DNA of 64,000 nt from contig CALUJN010000079.1 in assembly GCA_944320985.1 (NCBI GenBank), positions 40,719 through 104,718 on the forward strand, written 5' to 3'. Origin of the DNA: an uncultured Alistipes sp. GTDB lineage: Bacteria > Bacteroidota > Bacteroidia > Bacteroidales > Rikenellaceae. This document shows, piece by piece, positions 19,358 to 29,579 of this stretch; position 1 is the stretch's first letter, and each line of letters opens with the position of its first letter. The translations under genes and the position numbers were made by a program. The notes beneath the pieces are model-generated. The model worked only from the letters and a program-made list of their open reading frames with translations, was not told where the DNA came from and did no database searches.

Positions 19358-19363
19358 CCGAGT

Positions 19364-22300
19364 TTAGAAGGTAAGATTCAGTCCGACCGAATAGATCCGT
19401 GAGAGCGGGTAGCAACCCCAGTCGAATCCGGGCATCAGGTTGCTGCTCTTGTAGGATACCTCCGGGTTGTAGCCGCGGTACGGGGTGATGGTGAAGAGGT
19501 TGTCACCACTGAAATAGACGCGGCACGAGGCGATATGGAGCTTGTTCATCCAGCGCTGGGGCAGCGTATAGCCCAGGGTGATGTTCGCACAGCGGAAGAA
19601 CGAGGCATCCTCGACATAGTAGGACGAGAGTTTGAGCGACGTATTGGGCGTCGAGATACGCGAAGCGATGGGGACGTTGTTGCGTCCGGGCTGCTCGTCG
19701 GAGATGTAACGGTCGGCGACGATGGCGTACTGGTTGCCCGAGCCCTCCATGTTGTAGAGATAGTAGTCCTGGAAGTTGATGACCTCGCCGCCATAGGAGT
19801 AGGCGAAGCTGGCGCTGAAATCAATGCCTTTCCACGAAAGACTGGTCGAGAACCCGCCCGTGAAATCGGGATAGGCGTCACCGATGATGGTCTTGTCGTC
19901 GGTGGTGATCAGACCGTCACCGTTGACATCCTCCCAGATGACGTTTCCGTAGGAGAGCGCGTCGAGCGAATAGGACGACACGGCCGGACCTTTCAGCTCG
20001 TAGCCTTCGGGGAACTTGTTGCCGTTTTGGAGATAGATTTCACGGTCGAGGAGCGCATTGGCGTAGTCGGCCTTCGACATGATGCCGATGGCGTTGTATC
20101 CGTAGAACGACCCGATCGGATAGCCCTCCTTGGTGATGTGCGAACCCACGGAGCGCTCCGACGTGGAGATGATGTCGTCGAGTCCGCCCATGCTGACCAC
20201 CTTGTTGCGGTTGACCGAGATGTTGGTGCTGAAATTCCAGTTGACCTTTCCGGTGAGCAGGCGGGCATCGAGCTGGAGGTCGAAACCGCGGTTGCGGATC
20301 TTCGCGGCGCTGAGGTTCGTCTTGGTGGAGGTGGCGCCGGAGATCGAGGAGATGGGATAGTCGTAGAGAATATCCGAAGAGATCGAGTTGTAGTAGTTTC
20401 CGATGATGTTCAACCGGCCGTTGAAGAATCCGAGGTCGATACCGAGGGGAAGTATCCCCAGCGGCTGTCGACGCCGAAGCGCGAGGAGCCATCGGCGCGG
20501 AACGATGCGGTGAACGTATACCGGTCGTCGAAGGAATAGTTCAGACGGGTGAGGAACGACATCATCGACCAGGCGGCCTTCCGCGTATCGTAGAGTTTGA
20601 TATCCGTGGCCTCGGAGCCGTGAGCCGTGACCTCATGGATGCGGTCATCGGCAAAGCCCGTAGCCTCGACACCCAACCGGTCGTAGGTCTTCTTTTGGAG
20701 CGTATATCCGGCCAGGGCGTCGAAATGGTGGCGTCCGAAATCCTTCTTGTAGCTGAGCGTGAACTCACCCAGGCGGTCAACATCGTAGGTCGAGGTCGTG
20801 CGGGCGATGTTGTAGGGCTTCAGGGCGTCGCTGTACGCCACGGCGGAATCGCGTCCGAGGCTCATCGGACGGTAGTAGAAATAGCGATAGTTGTACCACT
20901 GCTGTCCGAGCCGTGCCGAAAGTTTCAGATCGGGAATGATCTCGTAAACCAGATTGGCATTGAGGTTGTGCCGCGACATTTTCTCCTGAATGTCGAGTTC
21001 ATGGGCGATGGCCAGCGGGTTTTCAGGGAAGTTGATGCCCCAGTCATTCTTCATGGCGATCATGGCACTGCGGGCATAGTCACCGTTCTCATCATAGGCG
21101 GGGAAGTTCGGCAGATACATCAGGGCACTCTGGATCACGCCATCGTTGATCATGCGGCCTTCGGCCTGTACGACGCGGTTCTTGGCATCATACATCGAGT
21201 AGCTCAGGCTCACCGAGAAACGTTTCGTGATCTGGGCATCGAGGTTCAGCCGGGCATTGATCCGGTTGTGGTTCGACGGCGAGATGATACCGTCCTGATC
21301 CATGTAGCCGACGCTGGCCATGTAGCGGATGGCTTTCGTACCGCCCGTGACGGAGATGTTGTGGCGCATGATGCCGGCATTGGAGAAGAGTTCATCCTGC
21401 CAGTCGGTATCGTATTGCGGAGTGACGGGCGTCCGGGTCGTGAAGTCGTAGAACATCTCGGGGATTCCGACTTCAGCCAGGGAGAAACCTTTGGCGGCAC
21501 GTACCGAATTGTCGTCATAAGGGCTCCACGACACGCCGGCAGCCGTGGCACGCAGCCGGTAGGAGTTGTTGCGGGCGTCGATTAACAGATCGCGAAACTG
21601 CGTGGCGTTCAACAGATCAACCTTGTGATCGAGCTGCTGGATACCATACGAGAAGTCATATTGGTGGTGATCAGCACGACACCCGAGACACCACGCGAGC
21701 CGTAGATTGCGGCCGAAGCGGCGTCTTTGAGGATGTCGATCGACTCAATGTCGTTCGGGTTGATGTAGACATCCTCCGAAGCGGGATAACCGTCGATCAC
21801 ATAGAGCGGGTCGCTGCTGGCCGAGAGGGAGTTGACACCGCGGACGCGGATCGTCACCCCATCACCGGGGGCACCGCTGGTCTGATGCACCTCGACACCG
21901 GCGACCTTTCCGACGAGCGACTGTCCGACGGTGGGCGCCGTCACGGAGAGTTCACTGGCCTTGACGCTGGCGATCGAGCCCGTAAAGTCGCTCTTACGCA
22001 TGGGCGTGTAACCGACGACCACCACTTCGGAGATCTGCTTGTTGTCCTCTTCGAGGGTGATGTCGATGACCGCCCGGGTTCCGACCTTCACCTCGCGGGT
22101 ATTGTAGCCGAGGAAGGCGAACGATAGGGTCTGCCCGGGCTCTGCAGCGATCGAATAGTCGCCGTCGAGACCGGTGACATTACCGCTGCCGGTCTCCTTG
22201 ACGATCACGCTGGCTCCGACAACGGGGTCGCCGGCCGCAGTGGTCACCCGACCGGTGATCATGCCCTTCTGCGACTTTTCGGCACGGGCGGCTGCGGTCC

Positions 22301-22643
22301 CGTTGCTGACGGCGGGAGCAAGGATCACGCGGTTGCCCTCGATCCGGGCTTTGAGATGCTGGGGTCCGAGCACCCGGTCGACAATCGAGACGATATCCTC
22401 GGATTCGGCCTTGATGCTCACGATCGCCATAAGGTCGATCTCGGCATTGTTATAAGCAAAGGTGTAGTTGCTGCGGGACTCCACTTCGGCGAGGAAGGTC
22501 TTCACCGAAACATTCCGCAAATCAATTGAAATTGTCCGGGTCTGTGCGACGGCGATCACCACGCTCAACGACAAGACCAACGAGACAAGGATTTTCGGGA
22601 CAAGGGACTTGCGCCCAAACTGATTGGGTCCTTCATGTTTCAT
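19364..22643 (-). pseudogene. SusC/RagA TonB-dependent receptor broken by two internal deletions
   Basis: Three reading frames (21609-22643, 20410-21612, 19364-20413) together make one SusC with an STN domain (residues about 35-105), a CarboxypepD-like domain, the plug and the barrel. At about 21660 the plug ends in VVLITTN and jumps by one base to YDFSYGIQQL, lacking roughly ten residues expected there. At about 20435-20445 PSVS joins directly to the out-of-frame GIDLGFFNGRLN, lacking a barrel stretch that in other SusC proteins is of the order of 100 residues. Both joins shift the frame, so no full protein is made unless this is an assembly fault. The STN domain fits FecR signalling. Confidence 0.85.
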
Positions 22644-22740
22644 AGGTAAATAAGGTTTAAATTCAGACAGTAGTTTTTTCGAAAATCGTTTTCCGGCGAG
22701 GCCGGAGATCAGGCGGATGATTCCATAGATTGGTTCATGT

Positions 22741-23724
22741 TTATTTGTGAATGATTATGTGATGTCGGTCGATTTGCCGGCAATGGTAACGGGTGAGGTT
22801 TTCGATGATGCGGAGTGTTTCATCGAGGGTTTCGGGGCGCAGGGTGAAGGAGAGGCGCACCGAGGCATCAACGTCGGGAGCAATCTGAATCCGGATATTG
22901 TACCAGTGCTCCAGATTAACGGCAATCTCTTCAAGGGTTTTGTTCTCGAAGACGATCGAATCGCCGGTCCAACTGCAATAGTTGTCGGCAGCGACATTGC
23001 GGACGGTCATGCGACCGGTCGCGGCATCGAACGAGCAGTTTTGATCGGGACGGAGTCTCACGCTTTTTTCCAGCCGGGTATGTTCGACCTCGACGGACCC
23101 TGACTGAAGAGTCACCTCTTCCACCCCGAGTTTGACGATATGGCTGGCATTGAAGCGGGTTCCGAGGACCCGGACGCGGAGATCGCCCATCTCGACTTCG
23201 AAGGGAGCCAGCGTGTCGCGCTTCACGTCGAAGAAGGCTTCGCCCTCGAGCCGGACGTGGCGGACGCCGCCGTCGGCGAAGGCGTCGGAATAGGCCAATC
23301 GGGAGTCGGCATTGAGCCACACGACCGAACCGTCGGGCAACAGGAAGCGGCCCTTGCTGTTTTCGGCCGTCACGAGCCAGGTGGTCGTATCGGCGGCAAA
23401 GCGGCTGACGACAAAATACTCGACCGTCATGACGAGGAGGATCACGGCGGCAGCCACGGCAGCGGCCTTCCGGGAAAGGGTCAACAGACGCCCCTTGGGC
23501 GCCACCTGCATCTCCCGATGCAGAAGGTTGAGTTTCCGGCGATACTCCTTTTCGTCAATCGGGAAGACGCCGGCGGGATCGAGCTGCTGCCACTCTTGCC
23601 AGAGGGCGTCGTTCTTCGCTTCGGCCTGTTCCTTCTCCAGGATCCAGGAACGGAAATGCTGCTGCACCCGTTCGGGCATGGGGTTGTTCAGGAACGTGTG
23701 GATGATTTTTCTTACGAGATTCAT
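22741..23724 (-). CDS. FecR-family anti-sigma factor
   Basis: The 327-residue protein has a cytoplasmic N-terminal part (about 1-85), one membrane segment near 90-108 (AAAVAAAVILLVMTVEYFVV) and a periplasmic FecR domain with FLLPDGSVVWLNADSRLAYSD and the later VRVLGTRFNAS. It should hold or activate the ECF sigma factor encoded just upstream in answer to signals from the STN domain of the SusC receptor. It lies 97 bp upstream of susC and on the same strand. Confidence 0.92.
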   Translation of the reverse strand: MNLVRKIIHTFLNNPMPERVQQHFRSWILEKEQAEAKNDALWQEWQQLDPAGVFPIDEKEYRRKLNLLHREMQVAPKGRLLTLSRKAAAVAAAVILLVMTVEYFVVSRFAADTTTWLVTAENSKGRFLLPDGSVVWLNADSRLAYSDAFADGGVRHVRLEGEAFFDVKRDTLAPFEVEMGDLRVRVLGTRFNASHIVKLGVEEVTLQSGSVEVEHTRLEKSVRLRPDQNCSFDAATGRMTVRNVAADNYCSWTGDSIVFENKTLEEIAVNLEHWYNIRIQIAPDVDASVRLSFTLRPETLDETLRIIENLTRYHCRQIDRHHIIIHK

Positions 23725-23815
23725 TTTCCGCGGTGTTTACATGAATAAGACGGGAAGAGGAAGCTCTTCCCCAGTCGGGAAATCATTTTTTCACAAATTT
23801 TTTTCGGGAAGACAG

Positions 23816-23847
23816 AAAAAGCCCCGGTATTCAGAGCAGAGCGGGGC
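23816..23847 (-). terminator. Terminator between the sigma factor and fecR
   Basis: On the minus strand a GCCCCG/CGGGGC stem (23842-23847 with 23821-23826, 15-nt loop) is followed by TTTTTC. It lies about 90 bp after the sigma stop codon and suggests that fecR has its own transcript or depends on read-through. The ~210 bp between the genes shows no other feature. Confidence 0.6.
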
Positions 23848-23935
23848 AAAAGCAAGGGCTTTTCCGGGTATACAGCCCCGGTCCGGGAACTTTAACGGAC
23901 TTGTAATACGTCGGCAGAGGATTCCGGACGCAGAC

Positions 23936-24472
23936 TTAACAGAAGAAAGCGATGACGCCGATTATTTTCCGGGGTTCGGCGAGAGCCGTCCGGATGTGAT
24001 ACTCGACGGTTTTGGTCGAGATATTCAGTTCGGAAGCGATCTCCTGATAGGAGCGGTTTTCGCAACGACTCATGCGGAAGACCTTCCGGCGCTGTTCGGG
24101 CATCTGCTCCAAGGCCATTTCGATGATCATCATCAGCTCTTCGGAAGCGACCTTTGCGGCGACATCCTCCGACACGAAGTCTCCGACCCGGAGATATTGG
24201 CGTTCATAACGAATCCGGACATTCTTGTGCTCGAAGATGTCGAACACGGCATTGCGGGTCATCCGGAAAAGGTAGTTCCGGAACGACCGGACATGACCGA
24301 TCGACTCTCTGTTTTCCCAGATTTTGAGGAAGATGTCGTGAGCGAGGTCTTCGGCTTCGGAGCGGTTTTTCAGCAGGCAGAACGCAAAGGCCTCCACATG
24401 CGGAGCGTAACGCATGTACAGTTCGTCAAAAGCCCTGCAATCTCTGCAAGAGACCTTGCAGGATTTGTTCAT
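23936..24472 (-). CDS. RNA polymerase ECF-type sigma factor
   Basis: With ATG 24472 as start the protein has 178 residues, normal for an ECF sigma. Region 2 is FDELYMRYAPHVEAFAF...EAEDLAHDIFLKIWENR and region 4 is MPEQRRKVFRMSRCENRSYQEIASELNISTKTVEYHI, the usual -10 and -35 binding parts. A cysteine-rich start (CKVSCRDC) is unusual. A longer frame begins at 24559 but its first 29 residues do not look like the family. It is paired with the FecR gene and probably controls the SusCD locus. Confidence 0.93.
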   Translation of the reverse strand: MNKSCKVSCRDCRAFDELYMRYAPHVEAFAFCLLKNRSEAEDLAHDIFLKIWENRESIGHVRSFRNYLFRMTRNAVFDIFEHKNVRIRYERQYLRVGDFVSEDVAAKVASEELMMIIEMALEQMPEQRRKVFRMSRCENRSYQEIASELNISTKTVEYHIRTALAEPRKIIGVIAFFC

Positions 24473-24581
24473 CCGCCTGCCTGTCCATTGAATATGAATA
24501 CAAATCAGCGTTGATTCCGCAAAAACAGGAACCAACTTACACAATTTTTCGCAACCCACGAAACCGTCACAGGTGAAAATC

Positions 24582-27074
24582 CTATGACAAATCGAACGTC
24601 ACGATCGTGATACCGGCACCGCCGCGGTCGGCATGCTCATCGACCGCCGAGACCACCTCGGGCACCGTTCTGAGATAGCGGCGAATCTCCTCCTTCAACG
24701 CCCCGGTCCCCTTGCCGTGGAGGATCGTCACCGACCCTACGCCCACCATCAGCGCATCATCGACCAGATCCTGCACCGCCTCCAGCGCTTCGGCGGCCCG
24801 CATACCGCGCACGTCGATGTGATCCTTGAAATTGAGCTTGCGGGCCGAAATATCGACCGACACGACGGTCCGGGCCGTTGTCGGGCGCGTGGCTTCGCGG
24901 TATTCGTTGTTCGAGACCACGGTGAGCGAAGCCTTGTCGACCGTCGTAAGGATCTGCCCGAAGGCCACCTGCACCCGCTTGCCCTTCACCGACTGCACCA
25001 CGCCGACCATCGACTGCCCCGCCATGCGGACCTTCGATCCGACCTCCACCTCCCGGGGTTTTGCCGGCTCCGGCGTCGGTTGCTCCGGGGATGCCTCTCC
25101 CTGACGGGCACGCCGCTCGGCACGCCGCTGGCGACGCCGTTCGATCCGCTCGATCTCCCGGGCCACCGAAGCATCCCGCTCGGCCGTATCCTCCTTCTCC
25201 ACCGTATCCCGGAAGTCGTCCAGCTCCCGACGGGCCAGCCGCGTGAGCTCCTTCTCGGCCTGCGCCTCGCGGATCGTGCGGATCGTGTTCTCGATCTGCC
25301 GGTTGGCATCCGCAATGAGCTGCTGCGCCTCCTGCTTGGCCCGTTTGAGAATCTCCTGACGCTCGGCGCGGATCTTCGACAGCTGCTCCGTGTAGGTCTG
25401 CTCCAGCTCCTCGACCTTGCGGTCCGTCAAGCGGATGCGGTCGCGTTTCTGCTCCCAGTAGTGCTTGTCACGGGCGATCTCGCGCAACTGCTTCTCGATG
25501 TTGATATGGTCCGATCCGGCCTTCTCGCTCGCCGCACGGATAATCTCCTCCGGAAGCCCGATCTTGCGGGCAATCTCCACGGCAAACGAACTGCCCGGCT
25601 TGCCCATCTCCAGCCGGAAGAGCGGCCGGATCTGCTGCACGTCGAACATCATCGCGCCGTTGGCGATTCCTTCGGTGTTCGATGCATAGTATTTGATATT
25701 GGCATAGTGGGTCGTGATGACGCCGTAGCAGCCCCGGGCCAGCAGCCGCTCGAGAATCGCCTCGGCGATGGCGCCGCCGATGACCGGCTCGGTGCCCGAT
25801 CCGAACTCGTCGATGAGCACCAGCGTCCGCTCCGACGCCCCGGCCAGCATGTGCTTCATGTTCAGCAGGTGGGACGAATAGGTCGACAGGTCGTCGTCGA
25901 TCGACTGTTCGTCGCCGATGTCGATGTAGATGCTCTCGAAGACGGGCAGCTCGGAGATCTCCGACGCCGGAACCGGGAATCCGCACTGGAACATGTACTG
26001 CACGAGTCCCGTGGTCTTCAGACATACGGACTTGCCGCCGGCATTCGGCCCCGAAATGACGAGGATGTGCTTGCGGCGGTCGAGCTGCAGATCCAGCGGC
26101 ACGATCTCGCGTCCGGCGGCGCGCAGCGTCTGCTGCAGCAACGGATGGCGGGCATTCTTCAGCACCAGCCGGTCGTCCGTCGAGACGATCGGCCGCACAC
26201 AGCCGTTCTCCGAGGCCCAGCGCCCCTTGGCCCGCAACATGTCGATCTCGGCCAGGTAGTCGCCCGACGCGGCGATCAGCTCCGCATCGGGACGGATCCC
26301 CTCGGTGAACTCCGTAAGGATGCGCACGATTTCACGCCGTTCGGCATATTCGAGTTCGCGCAGTTCGTTATTGATCTCCACCACCTCGACCGGTTCGACG
26401 TAAAAGGTCTTTCCCGTAGCCGATTCATCGTGGATAAAGCCGTTGAGTTTGCGTTTGTTCGAGGCCGAGACGGGGATCACGGCCCGACCGTCGCGGATCG
26501 AGATCTGCGCATCGCTCTCGACGATTCCGGCCCCCTTTGCCGCAGCCAGCACGGCCTGCAGACGCTTGGCAGCCTGTCCCTCCCGTTCGCGGATCGCGCG
26601 GCGGATCTCCAGCAGCGCCGGCGAGGCGTTGTCGCGGACATTGCCGAAGCGGTCGATGATCGCCTCGATGCGCTGCACGATCTCGGGGAAGGCCTCCACA
26701 CCCCGCGTATGGGCATGGAGCGTCGGATAGCGCTCGCCGCGCGGAAGGATGAACGAGACGATGCCGCCGAGGGTCCGCAGGGCATGTCCGAGAGTCACGA
26801 CCTCCTCCACGTCGAGAAACGAACCCTCAACGCGCAGTTTGGCGACAATCTCCTCCACGTCGGGATACTCCCCGCCCGGGAAGTCATGCTCCATCTCGAG
26901 CAGCAGACGCATCTCGTCGGCCAAAGCCAGACGCCGTTCGATCTCGCGCCGCGAGGTCGAGAAGCCCTCCGCAGCGATGCGTTCCCGTGCGGCGTGCATC
27001 GTGCAACGGTCGGCGACCTGTTCCCGCAGGCGGTCGAATCCTATTTTTTGTTCGAAAGTGGCTGGATAGATCAT
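24582..27074 (-). CDS. mutS2: Endonuclease MutS2
   Basis: The 830-residue protein has the MutS core ATPase (Walker A GPNAGGKS at 342-349; signature and Walker B around TLVLIDEFGSGTEP), a long coiled-coil region (about 510-670, Glu/Arg-rich) and a C-terminal Smr nuclease domain (IDVRGMRAAEALEAV, ILHGKGTGALKEEI). MutS2 lacks the mismatch-binding domain; in other bacteria it acts on recombination intermediates or on collided ribosomes. The start is ATG 27074 (MIYPATFEQKIGFD). It follows the MCE gene by 79 bp and precedes the sigma gene by about 110 bp. Confidence 0.96.
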   Translation of the reverse strand: MIYPATFEQKIGFDRLREQVADRCTMHAARERIAAEGFSTSRREIERRLALADEMRLLLEMEHDFPGGEYPDVEEIVAKLRVEGSFLDVEEVVTLGHALRTLGGIVSFILPRGERYPTLHAHTRGVEAFPEIVQRIEAIIDRFGNVRDNASPALLEIRRAIREREGQAAKRLQAVLAAAKGAGIVESDAQISIRDGRAVIPVSASNKRKLNGFIHDESATGKTFYVEPVEVVEINNELRELEYAERREIVRILTEFTEGIRPDAELIAASGDYLAEIDMLRAKGRWASENGCVRPIVSTDDRLVLKNARHPLLQQTLRAAGREIVPLDLQLDRRKHILVISGPNAGGKSVCLKTTGLVQYMFQCGFPVPASEISELPVFESIYIDIGDEQSIDDDLSTYSSHLLNMKHMLAGASERTLVLIDEFGSGTEPVIGGAIAEAILERLLARGCYGVITTHYANIKYYASNTEGIANGAMMFDVQQIRPLFRLEMGKPGSSFAVEIARKIGLPEEIIRAASEKAGSDHINIEKQLREIARDKHYWEQKRDRIRLTDRKVEELEQTYTEQLSKIRAERQEILKRAKQEAQQLIADANRQIENTIRTIREAQAEKELTRLARRELDDFRDTVEKEDTAERDASVAREIERIERRRQRRAERRARQGEASPEQPTPEPAKPREVEVGSKVRMAGQSMVGVVQSVKGKRVQVAFGQILTTVDKASLTVVSNNEYREATRPTTARTVVSVDISARKLNFKDHIDVRGMRAAEALEAVQDLVDDALMVGVGSVTILHGKGTGALKEEIRRYLRTVPEVVSAVDEHADRGGAGITIVTFDLS

Positions 27075-27153
27075 GCGACAAACATATCGAATAAAAATCG
27101 GCCCCACGATTCGCCCGGGGCCGACAGAGGTTTCCTGCTTCGGATCGTCACGT

Positions 27154-28155
27154 TCAACGGAGTTTTTTCAACGAATCCTGTTCGGCACGGGCAGCCTCTT
27201 TGGCCGCCTGACGCTCGGCCTTGGCCTGCATCTTCTCGGGACTGCGGCCGAAGAGCGAGAAATGGACATAGCGTCCGGGATACTGTTCCAGATCGGCAAG
27301 CAGCGAAGCCAGGTTGTCGCTGGCCCGATTCAACGACTCGTAAAGGGACGGATCGCTCATCAACCGCCCGACGGTGCCTTCCCCCTCCCGGATCTGCTCC
27401 AGAAGTGCATTCACCTCGCCAACCGCCGTGGAGAGTTCCCCGGCGAAATCCGCATCGGCCAGTTCCGTGGTGATGCGGTTCAGATTGCCCATCATGCTGT
27501 CAACGCGCGGGGCATTCTCGCCCAGCGTCTGCGAAAAGGCCGAAAGGCTCTCCACGGCCTTTTCGAGATTCCGTTTCTGCGAATCGAGCACTTCGGCCAA
27601 ATCCCCCGACATCTGATCAAGATGCTGCAGCGTACCGTTGACATGCTCGGCATTGGACTCCAGAAGCAGATTCACATTGTGGAGCGTACGCGAAAGATCC
27701 TCGGTCAGCACCGAGATCTTCTGTTTGAAGAACTCCAGCTCCGAACCGGCCATATCCATCAGATCGCGTCCGCGGACCGAACGCAGCGTATCCCCATTTT
27801 CGAGGTACTGCGTCGATTTTCCATAGAGGATCTCGATGGCCTTGCCGCCCATCAGACCGTCGCTGTAGATCTTGGCCTCGGAATCCACCGGAATGCGGTA
27901 CTGCCGTCGGATGGTGAACTGCAGCACGACGTTTTCGCTGCGCTGCGGATCGAAGGAGATCTCCGTAACCGTACCGATCTTCACCCCTTTCATCGTGATG
28001 GGCGACGCAGCCTGGATCCCGCTGACCTGGTCATACGAGGCATAATAGACAGCATTGCGGCTGAAGATGTCCAGTCCCTGCAGGAAGCGGATTCCGGCCC
28101 AGGCGGCGACGATCATCGTCACGGCGAATATTCCGATTTTTACTTCTCTTTTCAT
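27154..28155 (-). CDS. MCE/MlaD-family lipid transport protein
   Basis: The 333-residue protein has one N-terminal membrane anchor (VKIGIFAVTMIVAAWAGIRFL) and an MCE domain (about 35-120, ASPITMKGVKIGTVTEISF). A long helical region predicted to form coiled coil follows (about 130-300). MlaD proteins form hexameric rings that hand phospholipids between the membranes with an MlaE/F ABC transporter; no permease or ATPase is adjacent here. It starts 6 bp after the amidase, so the two are likely co-transcribed. Confidence 0.9.
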   Translation of the reverse strand: MKREVKIGIFAVTMIVAAWAGIRFLQGLDIFSRNAVYYASYDQVSGIQAASPITMKGVKIGTVTEISFDPQRSENVVLQFTIRRQYRIPVDSEAKIYSDGLMGGKAIEILYGKSTQYLENGDTLRSVRGRDLMDMAGSELEFFKQKISVLTEDLSRTLHNVNLLLESNAEHVNGTLQHLDQMSGDLAEVLDSQKRNLEKAVESLSAFSQTLGENAPRVDSMMGNLNRITTELADADFAGELSTAVGEVNALLEQIREGEGTVGRLMSDPSLYESLNRASDNLASLLADLEQYPGRYVHFSLFGRSPEKMQAKAERQAAKEAARAEQDSLKKLR

Positions 28156-28161
28156 CTCATT

Positions 28162-29454
28162 CTACCTGTTTACAATTTGCGTACCCCGGCAGCATACCAC
28201 GAAGGCATCGGGGAAAGTTTTGCGCACTTCGGCGGCCTTGCGCTGGGCCTCGGCACGACTTTCGAACTCTCCCACACAATATTTGTAGGGGAAACGCCCC
28301 TGTGAAGCATACTGCTTGACCCGACCGCGGTAGGCGCGGAACTGCGTGGAGTTGACCGAAACGGCTTTTGCCGAGGCCATCACCTGTACCGTATAGCGCA
28401 ACGGTTCCGAGCCGGCGGAATCCGCAGCGGATTTCGATCCGGACTTTTCCTCCTTTGCCGCCGTCGAACCTCCCTTCGAGGCCTCCTTCCCGGCAGATGC
28501 CGCTGCAGTGCCCGTTGCGGATGTCGGATTTTTCCCGGCGGAATCCGTCGTTTTGGTCTGCGCCCCGGACTTTGCGCCATCCGGAGTCCCGGCCGTCGTG
28601 GAGGCATCCTTGGTCGCCGTCTGTCCCGCCGGAGCGCTCCCCTCCTCGGCCCGCCGCGTTTCAAGCACGTAGGACGAATACTCCTTCACGCCCCGATAAA
28701 TCGACGCGGCGATCTCGTTCTGCCCCTTCTCGGATTTCATGTAGGCCAACTCCTGGGAGTTGGTCATGAAGCCGATCTCGGTCAGCGCGCTGGGCATGTC
28801 CGTGGCATAGAGCACGCGCAGCAGTTGCCGCTTCACCCCGCGGGAGTTGCGTCCGGCCTTGGCATAGCTGGTCTGGATGCAGCGGGCAATGGCCATGCTG
28901 TACTCACCATAGGTGAACTGCAGATTCTGGATGTAGGCCCGCACGATCGCCGCGGTACGTTCGTCCGACATGTCGATCAGATCCTCGCGGTTGCTCTCGT
29001 AGAGGGCATTCTCATTGTAGCGCTGCTCCTTGGGCGTCTCACCCATGATGAACGTCTCGACACCCTTCACGGCCGTTGCCTGCGGAGCCGCATTGGCATG
29101 GATCGAAATAAAAAGGTCTCCGCCGGCCTTGTTGGCGATGTCGGCCCGGGCCTGGAGATCCGCGGCCAGATCGGCGCCCAGGGTCTTGTCCGTCGTACGC
29201 GTATAGACGACCTTCACGCCGGGCATTCCCTCTTCGATGAGTTTTCCGAGTTTCAGGGCCACCTTCAGCGTGAGATCCTTTTCGTAGACTCCGCCATAGT
29301 GGGCTCCGGGGAATTTTCCGCCATGCCCGGCATCGATCACCACGACGCTGACCCCGTGCGCAATATTCCCCGCGGAAACCGCGTTTACAAGGACGACGGC
29401 CACCGCAAGGGCGAGGAGCTGCAAAAGACGCGTGCGCATATTTAATGGTGCCAA
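28162..29454 (-). CDS. N-acetylmuramoyl-L-alanine amidase with C-terminal SPOR-like domain
   Basis: This 430-residue secreted enzyme has a signal peptide (NMRTRLLQLLALAVAVVLV) and an Amidase_3 zinc domain (about 33-250). The metal and catalytic residues are seen in DAGHGG, GVYEKDLTLKVA, ISIHANAAP and ALTEIGFMT. A long Ser/Ala/Thr/Lys-rich linker (about 265-350) leads to a SPOR-like domain (RYTVQVMASAKAV...YKYCVGEFESRAEAQRKAAEVR) that would bind denuded peptidoglycan at division sites. An alternative ATG is 15 bp downstream. It is divergent from lptD. Confidence 0.92.
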   Translation of the reverse strand: MAPLNMRTRLLQLLALAVAVVLVNAVSAGNIAHGVSVVVIDAGHGGKFPGAHYGGVYEKDLTLKVALKLGKLIEEGMPGVKVVYTRTTDKTLGADLAADLQARADIANKAGGDLFISIHANAAPQATAVKGVETFIMGETPKEQRYNENALYESNREDLIDMSDERTAAIVRAYIQNLQFTYGEYSMAIARCIQTSYAKAGRNSRGVKRQLLRVLYATDMPSALTEIGFMTNSQELAYMKSEKGQNEIAASIYRGVKEYSSYVLETRRAEEGSAPAGQTATKDASTTAGTPDGAKSGAQTKTTDSAGKNPTSATGTAAASAGKEASKGGSTAAKEEKSGSKSAADSAGSEPLRYTVQVMASAKAVSVNSTQFRAYRGRVKQYASQGRFPYKYCVGEFESRAEAQRKAAEVRKTFPDAFVVCCRGTQIVNR

Positions 29455-29480
29455 GTGAGCGCTTTCTGTAATTTTTTACC

Positions 29481-29488
29481 TATCTTTG
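29481..29488 (+). promoter_or_regulatory. Possible -7 element for lptD
   Basis: TATCTTTG matches the -7 consensus in the 92-bp gap between the divergent amidase and lptD. No clear -33 TTTG lies at the expected distance. Confidence 0.35.
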
Positions 29489-29501
29489 TCGGGCCGGAAA
29501 C

Positions 29502-29557
29502 GCCTCCGGAGGGCTTTCGGAGGCCGATCCAGGCGTTTTTGCCGACTTGTCGGCAAA
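29502..29557. repeat. Two adjacent inverted repeats in the amidase/lptD divergent region
   Basis: The first is GCCTCCG/CGGAGGC (29502-29508 and 29518-29524, 9-nt loop). The second is a 9-bp perfect palindrome TTTGCCGAC/GTCGGCAAA (29538-29546 and 29549-29557) with a 2-nt centre. They lie downstream of the -7 element and so would be in the lptD leader; they could be operator sites or leader hairpins. Confidence 0.5.
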
Positions 29558-29579
29558 GATACGGAAAATTTTTGGAATT

